DNA of 64,000 bases from Xanthobacter aminoxidans (GCF_023571765.1 NZ_JAMJXC010000004.1:186001-250000); one strand, 5' to 3'; counted from the stretch's first letter, positions 34,418-44,160 are shown. A program made the numbers and translations. Notes: generated from the sequence alone by a model not told the origin.

Positions 34418-36002
34418 AGGCCATGACGAGGCAGAGCGCGCCGAACCAGGCCGCCTGCCAGTTGGCAAGGGTCTCGTTGAGCGGCACATAGAGGCCGGCG
34501 ACCAGCAGGCCCCACATGGCGATCAGCTCTGCAAGACCCGCGCCGTCGCGATCGGCCCGCCGCACGAGCAGGGGCGCCGCGACCGCCGCCACCAGCGCGG
34601 TGAGCGGGAACACCGGGAAATCCTTGTAGCGCGGATCGAACACCAGCTCGAACGCCACCGATCCCACCGCGATCGTGGCCAGCGCCAGCACCGCGGCGGC
34701 GGCGACGGCGGCACCCGAGGTCGCCGTCCAGCGGCGGGAATCAAGCGCCACCGAGAAGGGGGCGAGCCCCTGCCCGCGCATGATCACGGCCGGCATCGTC
34801 ACCATGGCCGCGACGGCGGCGGCAAGGATGAGCCCGTTGCGCAGCCAGCCGACGAAGCCGAGGCTTTCCAGCGGCAGCGCCGAGAGCGCAGCGCCGAGCG
34901 TCGCCCCGCCGAACAGGGCGATGGCGGCGATGGCGTACCATTCCATCGGCCGCACCGGCTCCTCGCGGCGGCGGGCGGCAGCGAGGGCCGAACCGAACAC
35001 CGCGACGACAGACAGCAGACCGACGGCGATATGCATGCGCCAGCCCGGGAAATCCTCCACCGGCTGGCCCCAGGCGAACTTGGGCAGGCGCGTGTCGGCG
35101 TCGATCACGCCCCAGTGGCCGCCCACCGTGCCCTCGCTGCGCCGCTTCCACGGCTGGTCGAAGGCCTCGATGACGTTGACCCGGTAGCCTTGGCGCTTGG
35201 CCAGCGCCACCACGTCGTGCATCACCCGCGCCTGATTGGCGGGCGAGGGCAGCGCATCCTCGCGCATGCGGCCGGAGCTGGGCCAGCCGGTTTCGCCGAT
35301 GAGAATTTCCTTGCCGGGAAAGGCCTCGGCCATGCGCTGGCGGATCTCGTCCACATGCGGGCCGGCGTCCTCGGCGGAGACCGGAAGGTCCTCCCAGTAA
35401 GGCAGGATGTGGATGGTGACGAAATCCACGTTCTCGGTCAGGCCCTTGTTGCGCTCCCAGAACTCCCACACGTCGGCATAGGTGACGGGCACGGCGCCCA
35501 CCTCGCGCTTCACGCGGGCGAGCACGTTGGCAAGTTCGGTCGCCGACATCTCACCGCGCAGCAGCACCTCGTTGCCGACGACGACGGCCTTAACCACGTC
35601 CGGATTTTCTTTCGCGAGGCGGATGCCGGTCTCGAGCTCGATGCGGTTGCGGTTCGCGTCCGGCCCCAGCCAGATGCCGAGCAGCATGGTGAGGCCGTGC
35701 TTGCGGGCCAGCGCCGGCGCCTTGTCGAGGCCCATCTCGATGGAATAGGTGCGCACGCAGGACGTGATCTGCGCGAGGCGGACGAAATCCTCCTCGATCT
35801 GCGCCTCGGGAATCACCAACCCCTTCTGGAACGGCGACTGGCCATCACGGAACGGGGCATAGGAAACGCAGGGCAGCTTCTCCCCCGCGGCCAGGGGCGA
35901 CGGGGGCATGTCCACCGGACGTCCGAGATAGGTCCACAGGCCGGCGATGACGCCGCAGACCAGGAGCGCCAGCACCAGAGGCAGCCGCATGGAGGAAGGC
36001 AT
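34377..36002 (-). CDS. ndvC: NdvC-like beta-(1,6)-glucan synthase component (GH17-like plus membrane domain)
   Basis: The 541-residue protein has a signal-anchor, a periplasmic GH17-like domain (CVSYAPFRDGQSPFQKG, VVVGNEVLLRGEMSATELANVL, FVTIHILPYWEDLP, ILIGETGWPSSGRM; the two Glu are the expected catalytic pair), then about eight membrane helices from residue 330 on. This matches NdvC of Bradyrhizobium, needed for beta-(1,6) linkages in periplasmic cyclic glucans. GGAG at ideal spacing fixes ATG 36002. It diverges from the ndvD-like and ndvB genes. Confidence 0.85.
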   Translation of the reverse strand: MPSSMRLPLVLALLVCGVIAGLWTYLGRPVDMPPSPLAAGEKLPCVSYAPFRDGQSPFQKGLVIPEAQIEEDFVRLAQITSCVRTYSIEMGLDKAPALARKHGLTMLLGIWLGPDANRNRIELETGIRLAKENPDVVKAVVVGNEVLLRGEMSATELANVLARVKREVGAVPVTYADVWEFWERNKGLTENVDFVTIHILPYWEDLPVSAEDAGPHVDEIRQRMAEAFPGKEILIGETGWPSSGRMREDALPSPANQARVMHDVVALAKRQGYRVNVIEAFDQPWKRRSEGTVGGHWGVIDADTRLPKFAWGQPVEDFPGWRMHIAVGLLSVVAVFGSALAAARRREEPVRPMEWYAIAAIALFGGATLGAALSALPLESLGFVGWLRNGLILAAAVAAMVTMPAVIMRGQGLAPFSVALDSRRWTATSGAAVAAAAVLALATIAVGSVAFELVFDPRYKDFPVFPLTALVAAVAAPLLVRRADRDGAGLAELIAMWGLLVAGLYVPLNETLANWQAAWFGALCLVMAFTLWRVQAVQRRG

Positions 36003-36217
36003 CTCGTCTCCAGAGGTGAAGGTGTTCCCCGCGCCACATAGAGCCTTGGGCGGGCGGTGTGAAGCCTCCGCCTCGACCATGGCGGACGGTAGGCGAAAGC
36101 CACGCTCTCCATACGACATGTGCTGAAGGACGCGCCGTCATGCTGACAAATTCTCTCCCTTCTCCTAGGGTGTCGGGCGCGGCGCCCGCCGACCATTTTC
36201 TCGAGATCATGATCCTC

Positions 36218-36709
36218 ATGCACCCCTACCGCCTCCCGCTGCTCGCGGCCGCAATCGTTTTCGCGTGCCTCTCGCCGGCCTCGGCCCAGACCCAGCCGAC
36301 CGACCAGAAGCCGCCGGCGGAGCTGACCGCCGAGCAGAAGGCCGCCGTGGCCGAGCAGCGCCGCTCGGTTGAGGAGTTCAACGAGGCGGCGAAGCTGCCC
36401 GGCGCGGCCGGCCTGCCCGAGTGCGTCTTCACCGGGCGGCGGATCGCCGCACTGATCTGGAACGACGACGTGGACACCGCGCGGCGGCATCTGGAATTCT
36501 ACGAGCGCTTCGGCTGCCCCACCGAGCATCTGAAGGTGGCGGTGCGCTGCCTCGTTCGGCAGGGCAAGATCGACACCAAGGCCGGCGAGAAGGTCGCGGC
36601 CCGTGCGCAGCAGTGCTGGGTGAACCCTGACTTTGTCGCCGCCGCACCGGCCCCTGCGGCAGGCGCAGCGCCGGCCGCGCCGGCCGCCCCTGCCGGCGCT
36701 GCGCAATAA
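36218..36709 (+). CDS. Small secreted protein of the glucan locus, NdvD-like
   Basis: The 163-residue protein has a signal peptide (MHPYRLPLLAAAIVFACLSPASA), a mature domain with three Cys (LPECVFTGRRIAALIWNDDVDTARRHLEFYERFGCPTEHLKVAVRCLVRQGKID) and an Ala/Pro-rich tail. It sits between divergent ndvC and ndvB, like the small ndvD gene of Bradyrhizobium. Assignment rests on context and general size. ATG 36209, three codons upstream, is an alternative start; GAGAT at 36203 fits 36218 better. Confidence 0.65.
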   Translation: MHPYRLPLLAAAIVFACLSPASAQTQPTDQKPPAELTAEQKAAVAEQRRSVEEFNEAAKLPGAAGLPECVFTGRRIAALIWNDDVDTARRHLEFYERFGCPTEHLKVAVRCLVRQGKIDTKAGEKVAARAQQCWVNPDFVAAAPAPAAGAAPAAPAAPAGAAQ

Positions 36710-36805
36710 TCAGATCATTGCGCAGACACTCGGCTGACGCAGCGTCGTCGAAGAGGCGCCATGATCGGGATTTATCTCTCTGCGTGAGAGTGTTAGTGTC
36801 TCGAT

Positions 36806-36842
36806 GCATTGCAGCGTAAATTTACCATTAATGCTGCAATGC
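36806..36842. promoter_or_regulatory. Nested inverted repeats upstream of ndvB
   Basis: GCATTGCAGC (36806-36815) is the exact reverse complement of GCTGCAATGC (36833-36842). The spacer begins with GTAAATTTAC (36816-36825), itself a perfect palindrome. It lies about 120 bases before the ndvB start in an AT-richer gap. The arm motif TGCTGCAATGC resembles the boxes at 21720 and 21762. A regulator-binding site or transcript hairpin is likely. Confidence 0.55.
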
Positions 36843-36963
36843 CGACCTTGGGGCAGGTCGAAAGGGTGCCCTGGTACGTTCGCGTAATTCCCGGAAACGT
36901 CCTCTGGAACCTGTGCCTTAAGCCAGCGTTGGGTTCCGACTTCCCCTATGGGTGGGCCTCGCC

Positions 36964-39711
36964 ATGCGTCCCGGTCTTGCTGCTGCGGCAGCGGTCATTG
37001 CGGTTGTGACCTCGTTCCACGCCGCGATGTGGCTTTCCATGCGTCCCGAGGCGAGCGCTCCGAACATCACGGACCGCTTCCAGAGCCTGTCCTTCGCGCC
37101 CTTCGCGCGGAACATGAGCCCGGAAGGCGACGCCCCCACCACCGAGGCGCAGGTGCGCTCGGACATGGCGGTGGTCGCGCCCTACAGCCGCGGCGTGCGC
37201 ACTTATTCGTCCACCAACGGCAAAGAGCTGATCGCCCCCATCGCGGCCGAGCAGGGCCTGCGCGTGACCGCCGGCGCCTATCTTAACCGGGAAGTCGACA
37301 AGGATACGGGCAAGCCGATTGAAGTGGTCGACAAGGCGACCGGCAAGAAGGTCACCGTCAAGGAACGCAACGACATCGAGATCGACGGGGTCGTCAAGGT
37401 CGCCCGCCAGAACCGCAATGTGAACGCGGTGATCGTCGGCAACGAGACGGTCCTGCGCGGCGATATGTCGAAGTCCGAGCTCGCCGCCGTCATCCGCAAG
37501 GTGAAGCGTCAGGTCAACGTGCCGGTGAGCACCGGTGAAATCTGGAACACCTGGCTGGAGCCGGATGCGCCCGAGCTGGTCGCGTCCGTCGACTTCATCC
37601 TCGCCCACATCCTGCCCTACTGGGAAGACGTGCCAGCCGATCAGGTGGTCGACTACACCATCAACGCCTACAACCGCCTGCGCGCCGCTTATCCCGGCAA
37701 GCGCGTCGTGATCGGCGAGTTCGGCTGGCCCTCGCACGGCTACAACCGTGGCGCCTCCGTGCCTGATCCCATGGAGCAGGCCAAGATCATCCGCAATTTC
37801 GTCGCCCGCGCCGATGCGCTGGGCATCGAGTACAACATCATCGAGGCGTTCGACCTGCCCAAGAAGCAGAACGAAGGCTCGGTGGGTCAGTACTGGGGCG
37901 TGTTCGATGCGGACCGCACCCTGAAGTTCCCCCTCACCGGCCCGATCTTCGAGAAGACCTACAACCAGACCGCCATCCTGGCGCTGCTCTTGGGCGTGCT
38001 CTTCACCCTGCCGCTGCTGCGCATGCGTGACCTCACCGTGACGCAGGGCCTTGTGCTGGCCGCCTCGGCCAACGGCGTCGCAGCATGGCTGGCGCTGGTG
38101 GTGGACTACTGGCTCAACCATTACGTCAGCGGCGGTGACTACCTCACCCTTGCCCTCAGCGTCGTGATGCTGGTGCCGCTGGTGTTCGTCCTGCTCTATC
38201 GCATCGAGGAACTGGCGGCGGTGGCCTTCGGCAGCGGCCCCAAGCGCCTCGTCGAAGAGCAGAAGCACGCCGCGCCCTCGCGCTTCCCCAAGGTCTCCAT
38301 CCACGTGCCCGCCTATCGCGAGCCGCCGGAGATGCTGATCCAGACCATCGATGCCCTCGCCCGGCTGGAGTATCCCAACTACGAGGCGATCATCATCGTC
38401 AACAACACGCCGGACCCGGCGATGGTGGAGCCGGTGCGCGCCCACTGCGCCACGCTCGGCGACCACATCAAGTTCATCAACGCCGAGAAGGTGGCGGGCT
38501 TCAAGGCCGGTGCCCTGCGCATCGCCCTCGATGCGACGGCCCCCGATGCCGAGATCATCGGCGTCATCGACGCCGACTATGTGGTGACGCCCGACTGGCT
38601 GAAGGACCTCGTGCCCGCCTTCGACGATCCGACCGTCGGTCTCGTCCAGGCGCCGCAGGATCACCGCGATGCCCATCGCAGCCCGCTGCACGAGGCGATG
38701 AACGCCGAATATGCCGGCTTCTTCGACATCGGCATGGTGCAACGCAACGAGGACGACGCCATCGTCGTCCACGGCACCATGTGCCTCATCCGCCGCGCGG
38801 CCATGGTGGAGGCCGGCAACTGGTCGTCCGACACCATCTGCGAGGACACCGACCTCGGCCTGTCCATCGCCGAGAACGGCTGGAAGACCCACTACACCCG
38901 CAAGCGCTATGGCTATGGCCTGCTGCCCGACTCGTTCGAGGCCTTCAAGAAGCAGCGTCACCGCTGGGCCTACGGCGGATTCCAGATCATTAAGAAGCAC
39001 TGGCGCCGGTTCCTGCCGGGCAATTCCCGCCTGACCACGGCGCAGAAGCGGCACTTCGTGCTCGGCTGGATTTCCTGGCTCGGCTCGGAATCGGTGGGCG
39101 CCTTCATGGCCGTTGCCTCGCTGCTGTTCGTGCCCTTCGTCGCCTACTTCTCCATCTCCGTGCCGGCCCATGTGCTGACGCTGCCCATCCTCATCACCTT
39201 CCTGGTGTATGTGCTGCACTTTATCAGCCTGTACCGCCTCAGGGTGGAGACCACGCCGATGCGCATGCTCGGCGCGGCGGTGGCGGCCAGCGCGGTGCAG
39301 TTCACGGTGGCCAAGGCGGTGTTCGACGGGTTCCGCTACAAGGATCTCGCCTTCGCCCGCACCGCCAAGGGCAACAACTGGCTCGCCGGCGCGGCGCGCT
39401 CCTTCCCGGCCCTGCCGGAAGCCATCATCGGTGGCCTGCTGATCGCGGCGGGGACCTACATGCTGGTGGCGAACAACCTGCCGGGCTCCACCATCGTGAA
39501 GACCTCCAACGACTGGCGCCATATCCGCGAGATCAACCTCTACGGCATCGCTCTGCTGGTGCAGAGCCTGCCGTTCGTGGCCGCGGCGATCATCGGCGCC
39601 TTCGAGCCTTCGCGCCTCAATGACTTCGCCACCTGGCGGGTCATCGGCGCCAAGCTCTCGGCGGTGCCCCGCCGCCTCGGCCTCAACGCGCGCCGCGCCG
39701 TCGTGGACTGA
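36964..39711 (+). CDS. ndvB: NdvB-like cyclic beta-(1,3)-glucan synthase (GH17-like + GT2)
   Basis: The 915-residue membrane protein joins a periplasmic GH17-like domain (VIVGNETVLRGDMSKSELAAVIRKV, FILAHILPYWEDVP, VVIGEFGWPSHGYN) to a cytoplasmic GT2 domain (SIHVPAYREPPEMLIQTIDAL, VIDADYVVTPDWL, CEDTDLGLSIAENGWKTHY, KQRHRWAYGGFQI), with membrane helices before and after. Size and layout match Bradyrhizobium NdvB, which makes osmoregulated and symbiosis-related periplasmic cyclic glucans. A GTG at 36952 is an alternative start. A terminator follows at 39734. Confidence 0.93.
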   Translation: MRPGLAAAAAVIAVVTSFHAAMWLSMRPEASAPNITDRFQSLSFAPFARNMSPEGDAPTTEAQVRSDMAVVAPYSRGVRTYSSTNGKELIAPIAAEQGLRVTAGAYLNREVDKDTGKPIEVVDKATGKKVTVKERNDIEIDGVVKVARQNRNVNAVIVGNETVLRGDMSKSELAAVIRKVKRQVNVPVSTGEIWNTWLEPDAPELVASVDFILAHILPYWEDVPADQVVDYTINAYNRLRAAYPGKRVVIGEFGWPSHGYNRGASVPDPMEQAKIIRNFVARADALGIEYNIIEAFDLPKKQNEGSVGQYWGVFDADRTLKFPLTGPIFEKTYNQTAILALLLGVLFTLPLLRMRDLTVTQGLVLAASANGVAAWLALVVDYWLNHYVSGGDYLTLALSVVMLVPLVFVLLYRIEELAAVAFGSGPKRLVEEQKHAAPSRFPKVSIHVPAYREPPEMLIQTIDALARLEYPNYEAIIIVNNTPDPAMVEPVRAHCATLGDHIKFINAEKVAGFKAGALRIALDATAPDAEIIGVIDADYVVTPDWLKDLVPAFDDPTVGLVQAPQDHRDAHRSPLHEAMNAEYAGFFDIGMVQRNEDDAIVVHGTMCLIRRAAMVEAGNWSSDTICEDTDLGLSIAENGWKTHYTRKRYGYGLLPDSFEAFKKQRHRWAYGGFQIIKKHWRRFLPGNSRLTTAQKRHFVLGWISWLGSESVGAFMAVASLLFVPFVAYFSISVPAHVLTLPILITFLVYVLHFISLYRLRVETTPMRMLGAAVAASAVQFTVAKAVFDGFRYKDLAFARTAKGNNWLAGAARSFPALPEAIIGGLLIAAGTYMLVANNLPGSTIVKTSNDWRHIREINLYGIALLVQSLPFVAAAIIGAFEPSRLNDFATWRVIGAKLSAVPRRLGLNARRAVVD

Positions 39712-39733
39712 CCGGGGCCGCAGACCTGAACCG

Positions 39734-39766
39734 AACGCCCGGCCCTCGTGCCGGGCGTTTTCGTTT
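39734..39766 (+). terminator. Intrinsic terminator after ndvB
   Basis: AACGCCCGGC, loop CCTCGT, GCCGGGCGTT, then TTTCGTTT: a 10-bp GC-rich stem followed by a T-rich tail 22 bases after the ndvB stop. Confidence 0.88.
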
Positions 39767-39809
39767 GTCCTCCCCTGCGCCGCCCGGAACGGTGGCGTCC
39801 TGAGCCGCG

Positions 39810-40460
39810 ATGCCCGAGCAGCCGACCAGCCCCCCACCCTCCCCGGCTCCCCCCGCCCTGATCCTCGCCGGGGGCCTCGGCCGGCGGATCAACGCGCCGG
39901 CGCTGGGGGCCGCGGAAAAGCCGCTGGTGGCGCTGGGAGGCCGGCCCCTCATCGCGTACGTCATCGAACGCCTGAGGTCGCAGGCCGGCCCCCTCCTCAT
40001 CAACGCCAACGCCCCCGCCGGGACCTATGAGAGATTCGGCCTCCCGGTGCTGCCGGATACCATCGCAGGCTATCCGGGGCCGCTCGCCGGGGTTCTGGCG
40101 GGCCTTGACCATCTGGCGCAGATCGCGCCCGCCTCAAGCCTCGTCACCGTCGCCGCCGACACGCCGTTCCTGCCGCAGGATCTCGTCGCCCGGCTGACGG
40201 AGCGGCACCGGGAGACCGGCACCGTTGTGTGCGCGGCATCGGGTGGACAGCGCCATCCCGTCATCGCCCTGTGGCCGGCAGCGGCTCGCGCCGCGCTGCG
40301 GCAAAGCCTTGAGGCGGGACGGCTGAAAGTCGGGCTTCTCCTCGATGCCCTCAATGCCGTAACGGTGTCGTGGGATGGCCTTCCGGATGACCCATTCTTC
40401 AACGTGAACACGCCGGAAGACCTTGCCATTGCAGAGAAACGCCTCGCTGCCCGCCAATGA
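39810..40460 (+). CDS. mobA: Molybdenum cofactor guanylyltransferase MobA
   Basis: MobA adds GMP to molybdopterin to make the bis-MGD cofactor. The 216-residue nucleotidyltransferase has [67 protein letters not shown] and [16 protein letters not shown]. All are MobA landmarks; the GGxGxR loop is followed by a slightly longer insertion ([10 protein letters not shown]) before the binding Lys. It is a single gene between the ndvB terminator and gltA. Confidence 0.93.
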   Translation: MPEQPTSPPPSPAPPALILAGGLGRRINAPALGAAEKPLVALGGRPLIAYVIERLRSQAGPLLINANAPAGTYERFGLPVLPDTIAGYPGPLAGVLAGLDHLAQIAPASSLVTVAADTPFLPQDLVARLTERHRETGTVVCAASGGQRHPVIALWPAAARAALRQSLEAGRLKVGLLLDALNAVTVSWDGLPDDPFFNVNTPEDLAIAEKRLAARQ

Positions 40461-40629
40461 AGCATGGTCATGCTTGCGGCAGGATTGGGGAGGGTTTAGG
40501 ACTGCAGGACGGCGGCTTCGCATTCGCGAAGATGCCGGAGCGGAGACGGACTTGCCGCTCGGAGACCGGACCGCCACCTCCGGCCCTCCGCCGAAAACGG
40601 GGTCTGTCCGCCCAAAGGATGAGGGATCC

Positions 40630-41940
40630 ATGGACGCCACCACCAACACCGGGGCAAAAGCGGCCAAGCTAAGCTTGGGGGAGAAGAGCTGGGACCTTCC
40701 GATCCACGAAGGCTCCATCGGACCCGACGTGGTCGACATCTCCAAGCTCTACGGCCAGACGGGGATGTTCACCTACGACCCCGGCTTTACCTCGACCGCT
40801 TCCTGCGAAAGCAAGATCACCTACATCGACGGCGACGAAGGCGTGCTGCTCTATCGCGGCTACCCCATCGAGCAGCTTGCCGAGAACGGTGACTTCCTCG
40901 AGACCTGTTACCTCCTGCTCTACGGCGAACTCCCCACTGCGGCGCAGAAGGCGGAATTCGACAAGTCCGTGACCAATCACACGATGGTCCACGAGCAGAT
41001 GACCCGCTTCTTCCAGGGCTTCCGCCGCGACGCCCACCCGATGGCCATCATGGTGGCGTCGGTCGGCGCGCTCTCGGCCTTCTATCACGACTCCACCGAC
41101 ATTTCCGACCCCACCCAGCGCCTGATCGCATCGATCCGCATGATCGCGAAGATGCCGACGCTGGCGGCCATGGCCTACAAGTATTCCATCGGCCAGCCGT
41201 TCGTTTATCCGAAGAACGATATCGACTATACGTCGAACTTCCTGCGCATGTGCTTCGCTGTCCCGTGCGAGGAATACAAGGTCAACCCCATTCTCTCGAA
41301 GGCGATGGATAAGATCTTTATCCTCCACGCCGATCACGAGCAGAACGCGTCCACCTCCACGGTGCGCCTCGCCGGCTCTTCCGGCGCCAACCCCTTCGCC
41401 TGCATCGCCGCCGGCATCGCCTGCCTGTGGGGCCCCGCCCACGGTGGCGCCAACGAGGCGGCCCTCAAGATGCTGGCCGAGATCGGCTCCGTGGACCGCA
41501 TCCCCGAATACATCAAGCGCTCGAAGGACAAGAACGATCCTTTCCGCCTGATGGGCTTCGGCCACCGGGTCTACAAGAACTACGACCCGCGCGCCAAGAT
41601 CATGCAGCAGACCTGCCACGAAGTGCTGACCGAGCTCGGCATCAAGGACGATCCGCTGCTCGACGTGGCCGTGGAGCTGGAGCGCATCGCGCTTCACGAC
41701 GACTACTTCATCGAGAAGAAGCTCTACCCGAACATCGACTTCTATTCGGGCATCACCCTCAAGGCGATGGGCTTCCCCACCACCATGTTCACCGTGCTGT
41801 TCGCCCTCGCCCGCACCGTGGGCTGGATCGGCCAGTGGAAGGAAATGATCGAGGACCCGAGCCAGCGCATCGGCCGTCCCCGCCAGCTCTACACCGGTGC
41901 CGCCCAGCGCGACTACGTGGCCATGTCCAAGCGCAAGTGA
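40630..41940 (+). CDS. gltA: Citrate synthase, type II
   Basis: GltA condenses oxaloacetate and acetyl-CoA at entry to the TCA cycle. The 436-residue protein has [62 protein letters not shown], the catalytic-His block [27 protein letters not shown] and [10 protein letters not shown]. This is the hexameric NADH-sensitive type. Start ATG 40630 ([17 protein letters not shown]). Just after the stop, the last codons are repeated (TCCAAGCGCAAGTGA at 41926 and 41943). Confidence 0.96.
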   Translation: MDATTNTGAKAAKLSLGEKSWDLPIHEGSIGPDVVDISKLYGQTGMFTYDPGFTSTASCESKITYIDGDEGVLLYRGYPIEQLAENGDFLETCYLLLYGELPTAAQKAEFDKSVTNHTMVHEQMTRFFQGFRRDAHPMAIMVASVGALSAFYHDSTDISDPTQRLIASIRMIAKMPTLAAMAYKYSIGQPFVYPKNDIDYTSNFLRMCFAVPCEEYKVNPILSKAMDKIFILHADHEQNASTSTVRLAGSSGANPFACIAAGIACLWGPAHGGANEAALKMLAEIGSVDRIPEYIKRSKDKNDPFRLMGFGHRVYKNYDPRAKIMQQTCHEVLTELGIKDDPLLDVAVELERIALHDDYFIEKKLYPNIDFYSGITLKAMGFPTTMFTVLFALARTVGWIGQWKEMIEDPSQRIGRPRQLYTGAAQRDYVAMSKRK

Positions 41941-41981
41941 TCTCCAAGCGCAAGTGAGCGCTGGAGGTCGTCTGAATAAGG

Positions 41982-42008
41982 AAAACGCGGCCTTCGGGCC
42001 GCGTTTTT
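41982..42008. terminator. Bidirectional terminator between gltA and lpxB
   Basis: AAAACGCGGCC, loop TTCG, GGCCGCGTTTTT: an 11-bp stem with A-run on one side and T-run on the other, so it can end both gltA (+) and the lpx operon (-). Confidence 0.92.
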
Positions 42009-42040
42009 CGTTTGAGGATCAGTGTGGCCGCACCAGCGCT

Positions 42041-43237
42041 TCAGCCCGGTGACGGCAGGGTGCCGGGGCGGCCGTCCCGCGCGAGGCGCAGCACCACCTC
42101 GGCCGCGCGCGCGCTGGGGCTTGGGCCGGCAATGCCGAAGATGTCGTCGAAGCTGGCGAACGCCGCCTCCTGCCGCTGCCGCGCCGGGCTGTCCTCCAGA
42201 AGACTGCCGAGGGCACCGACGAGCGCCGGCACCGTGCAATATTCCTGCAGGAACTCCGGCACCACATTCTCCCCCGCCACCAGATTGGCGAGGATCACCG
42301 TCGTGCCCTTCAGCACCCGCCGGCCGATCTGCGCCTCCAGCCAGCCGATGCGGTAGGCGGCAACGTGGGGAATGCCGGCGAGTGCCAGTTCCAGCGTCAC
42401 CGTGCCGGAGGCGGCGAGCGCGGCGTGGGCGGAACGGAAGGCTTCCAGCTTCTCCGCCTCGCGCGTCACGATGCGCGGCTTCAGCGGCCAGCTGGCGATG
42501 GTCTCGCGCACCAGCCCCTCCAGCCTTGGCAGGGTGGGCAGCACAAGTTCCATCTCGTGGGCGCGACCGACCTCAGCCAGAGCCGCGCCGAAATCCGCGC
42601 CAATGCGCGAAATCTCCCGCCGCCGGCTGCCCGGCAACACCAGCACCAGCGGTGGCTTCGCCTGCCGCCGCTCGGCCTCGGCGGGCGACGGGCGCAATTC
42701 GCCCAGCCGCTGCAGCAGGGGATGGCCCACATAGAAGGTGGGCGGCCCACCCAGCTTGCGATGGACCTCCGGCTCGAACGGCAGCAGGGCCAGCAGCGCG
42801 TCCACATAGGGCCGCATGGCCGCCGCCCGCCCGGACCGCCAGATCCACACGGTGGGCGACACATATTTGACGATGGGAATGTTCGGGTTGCGCGCCCGCA
42901 CCCGCGCCGCAACGCGGTGGGTGAAGTCCGGCGCATCCACCAGCACCAGTACGTCCGGCGCGTCGGCCAGCACCGCCTCGACCGTCTCCTTCAAGCGCCG
43001 AAGGATGGTGGGGAGCTTCCCGACCACGGCGGCGATGCCGATGGCGGTCAGGTCCTCCATGGGATAGAGGCTTTCGAGCCCGGACGCGCCCATGCGCCGG
43101 CCGCCGACCCCCCGGAAGGATGCGCCCGGCGCGGCCTCGACCAGCGCTTCCATCAGCGCGCCGCCGAGCTGGTCCCCGGACTCCTCACCCGCAACGATGA
43201 AGACCTTCGGGGAGCGCGTACCGTTCTGCGGGGTCAC
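42041..43237 (-). CDS. lpxB: Lipid-A-disaccharide synthase LpxB
   Basis: LpxB condenses UDP-2,3-diacylglucosamine with lipid X to give the lipid A disaccharide. The 398-residue GT19 enzyme has VFIVAGEESGDQLGGALMEAL, GGRRMGASGLESL, VLVDAPDFTHRVA, YVSPTVWIWRSGRA, PTFYVGHPLL, LVLPGSRRREI and ASGTVTLELALAGIPHVAAYRI. The GTG start at 43237 overlaps the lpxI stop (GTGA). The frame is open far upstream but overlaps lpxI there, so the extension is not coding. Last gene of the lpx operon. Confidence 0.95.
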   Translation of the reverse strand: MTPQNGTRSPKVFIVAGEESGDQLGGALMEALVEAAPGASFRGVGGRRMGASGLESLYPMEDLTAIGIAAVVGKLPTILRRLKETVEAVLADAPDVLVLVDAPDFTHRVAARVRARNPNIPIVKYVSPTVWIWRSGRAAAMRPYVDALLALLPFEPEVHRKLGGPPTFYVGHPLLQRLGELRPSPAEAERRQAKPPLVLVLPGSRRREISRIGADFGAALAEVGRAHEMELVLPTLPRLEGLVRETIASWPLKPRIVTREAEKLEAFRSAHAALAASGTVTLELALAGIPHVAAYRIGWLEAQIGRRVLKGTTVILANLVAGENVVPEFLQEYCTVPALVGALGSLLEDSPARQRQEAAFASFDDIFGIAGPSPSARAAEVVLRLARDGRPGTLPSPG

Positions 43238-44157
43238 GCGGTATGCCCTCCGATGCCGGCGACGAACAGGCCGGCCGCATCTGCGGCCTCCACCAGCGCC
43301 TGCGCATCCGGCACGATGGCCCCGCCCGCCTCGAAGGCGATGCCGGCAAGGCCGACCTCCGCCGCGCGCGTCACGGTCTGCGGGCCGAGGGAGGGCAGAT
43401 CCACCCGGCGGTCCTGCCCCGGCTTCGGCGCCTTCACCAGCACGCCCTTGCCGGCGGCGAAGCGCAGACGGCCGGAACGGCGCATCTCGCCGTAGCGCGC
43501 CAGCATCTGGTCGGTCCCCTCGGCCGCCTCGACCGCTGCCACCAGCCCGTCCACCACGATCACCCCCTGCCCCACGTCGAATGGGCCGAGGGCGCGGATG
43601 ACATCCAGACCACGCCCGATATCCGCCTGCTGGGTCTCGCTGGGGGTGCGCGCGCCCAGCACGCCCTGCGGCAGCAGCAGGCGCGGGGCCACCTCGTGCG
43701 CGCCGACCAAGGTGAAGCCCTGTTCCGAAACCAGGCCCAGCACGCCCGAGAGGAGATGATTGTCGCCGCCGCGGAACAGGCGGGCGATGCGCGGCAGCAA
43801 CCGCAGCATGGTGAAATCGAAGCCGAGGTCGCGCAAACGCGGGCGGGTGAGCGCACCCACCATCACCACCTCGCGCACCCCGCGCGCTCGCGCCCAGGCC
43901 GTGACGGAGCCAAGCGAGCCAAGCCGGAACCAGCGGTGCGGATAGCGCTCCAGCGCCGGATCGGCAAATCCCTGGATGAGGAGCAGCACGACCTCGCGGC
44001 CCTCCGCCCCGGCCGCTTCCGCAACCGCCGCAGGAAAGGCGCCGCTGCCGGCGACAATGCCGAGCGGGGTCCGCTTCTGCGCCGCACAGGGGCCGGACGC
44101 ATCCGGGCGGCGCGCCGCCCCGGCACGCCCCTGCCCGTCTTCCCCCGGCAGGCCCAC
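43234..44157 (-). CDS. lpxI: UDP-2,3-diacylglucosamine diphosphatase LpxI
   Basis: LpxI hydrolyses UDP-2,3-diacylglucosamine to lipid X, the step done by LpxH in gammaproteobacteria. The 307-residue DUF1009-type protein has LGIVAGSGAFPAAVAEAA, VVMVGALTRPRLRDLG, RGGDNHLLSGV, DVGQGVIVVDGLVAAVEAAEGTDQML and DLPSLGPQTV. It starts with GTG 44157, 3 bases after the lpxA stop, and carries a 30-residue variable N-terminus. Confidence 0.94.
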   Translation of the reverse strand: MGLPGEDGQGRAGAARRPDASGPCAAQKRTPLGIVAGSGAFPAAVAEAAGAEGREVVLLLIQGFADPALERYPHRWFRLGSLGSVTAWARARGVREVVMVGALTRPRLRDLGFDFTMLRLLPRIARLFRGGDNHLLSGVLGLVSEQGFTLVGAHEVAPRLLLPQGVLGARTPSETQQADIGRGLDVIRALGPFDVGQGVIVVDGLVAAVEAAEGTDQMLARYGEMRRSGRLRFAAGKGVLVKAPKPGQDRRVDLPSLGPQTVTRAAEVGLAGIAFEAGGAIVPDAQALVEAADAAGLFVAGIGGHTA

Positions 44158-44160
44158 GGC

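Noticed and set aside
36809-37009. A short plus-strand frame starting in the ndvB leader
   Set aside because: It overlaps the inverted repeat and then the ndvB start in another frame; no ribosome site or domain.
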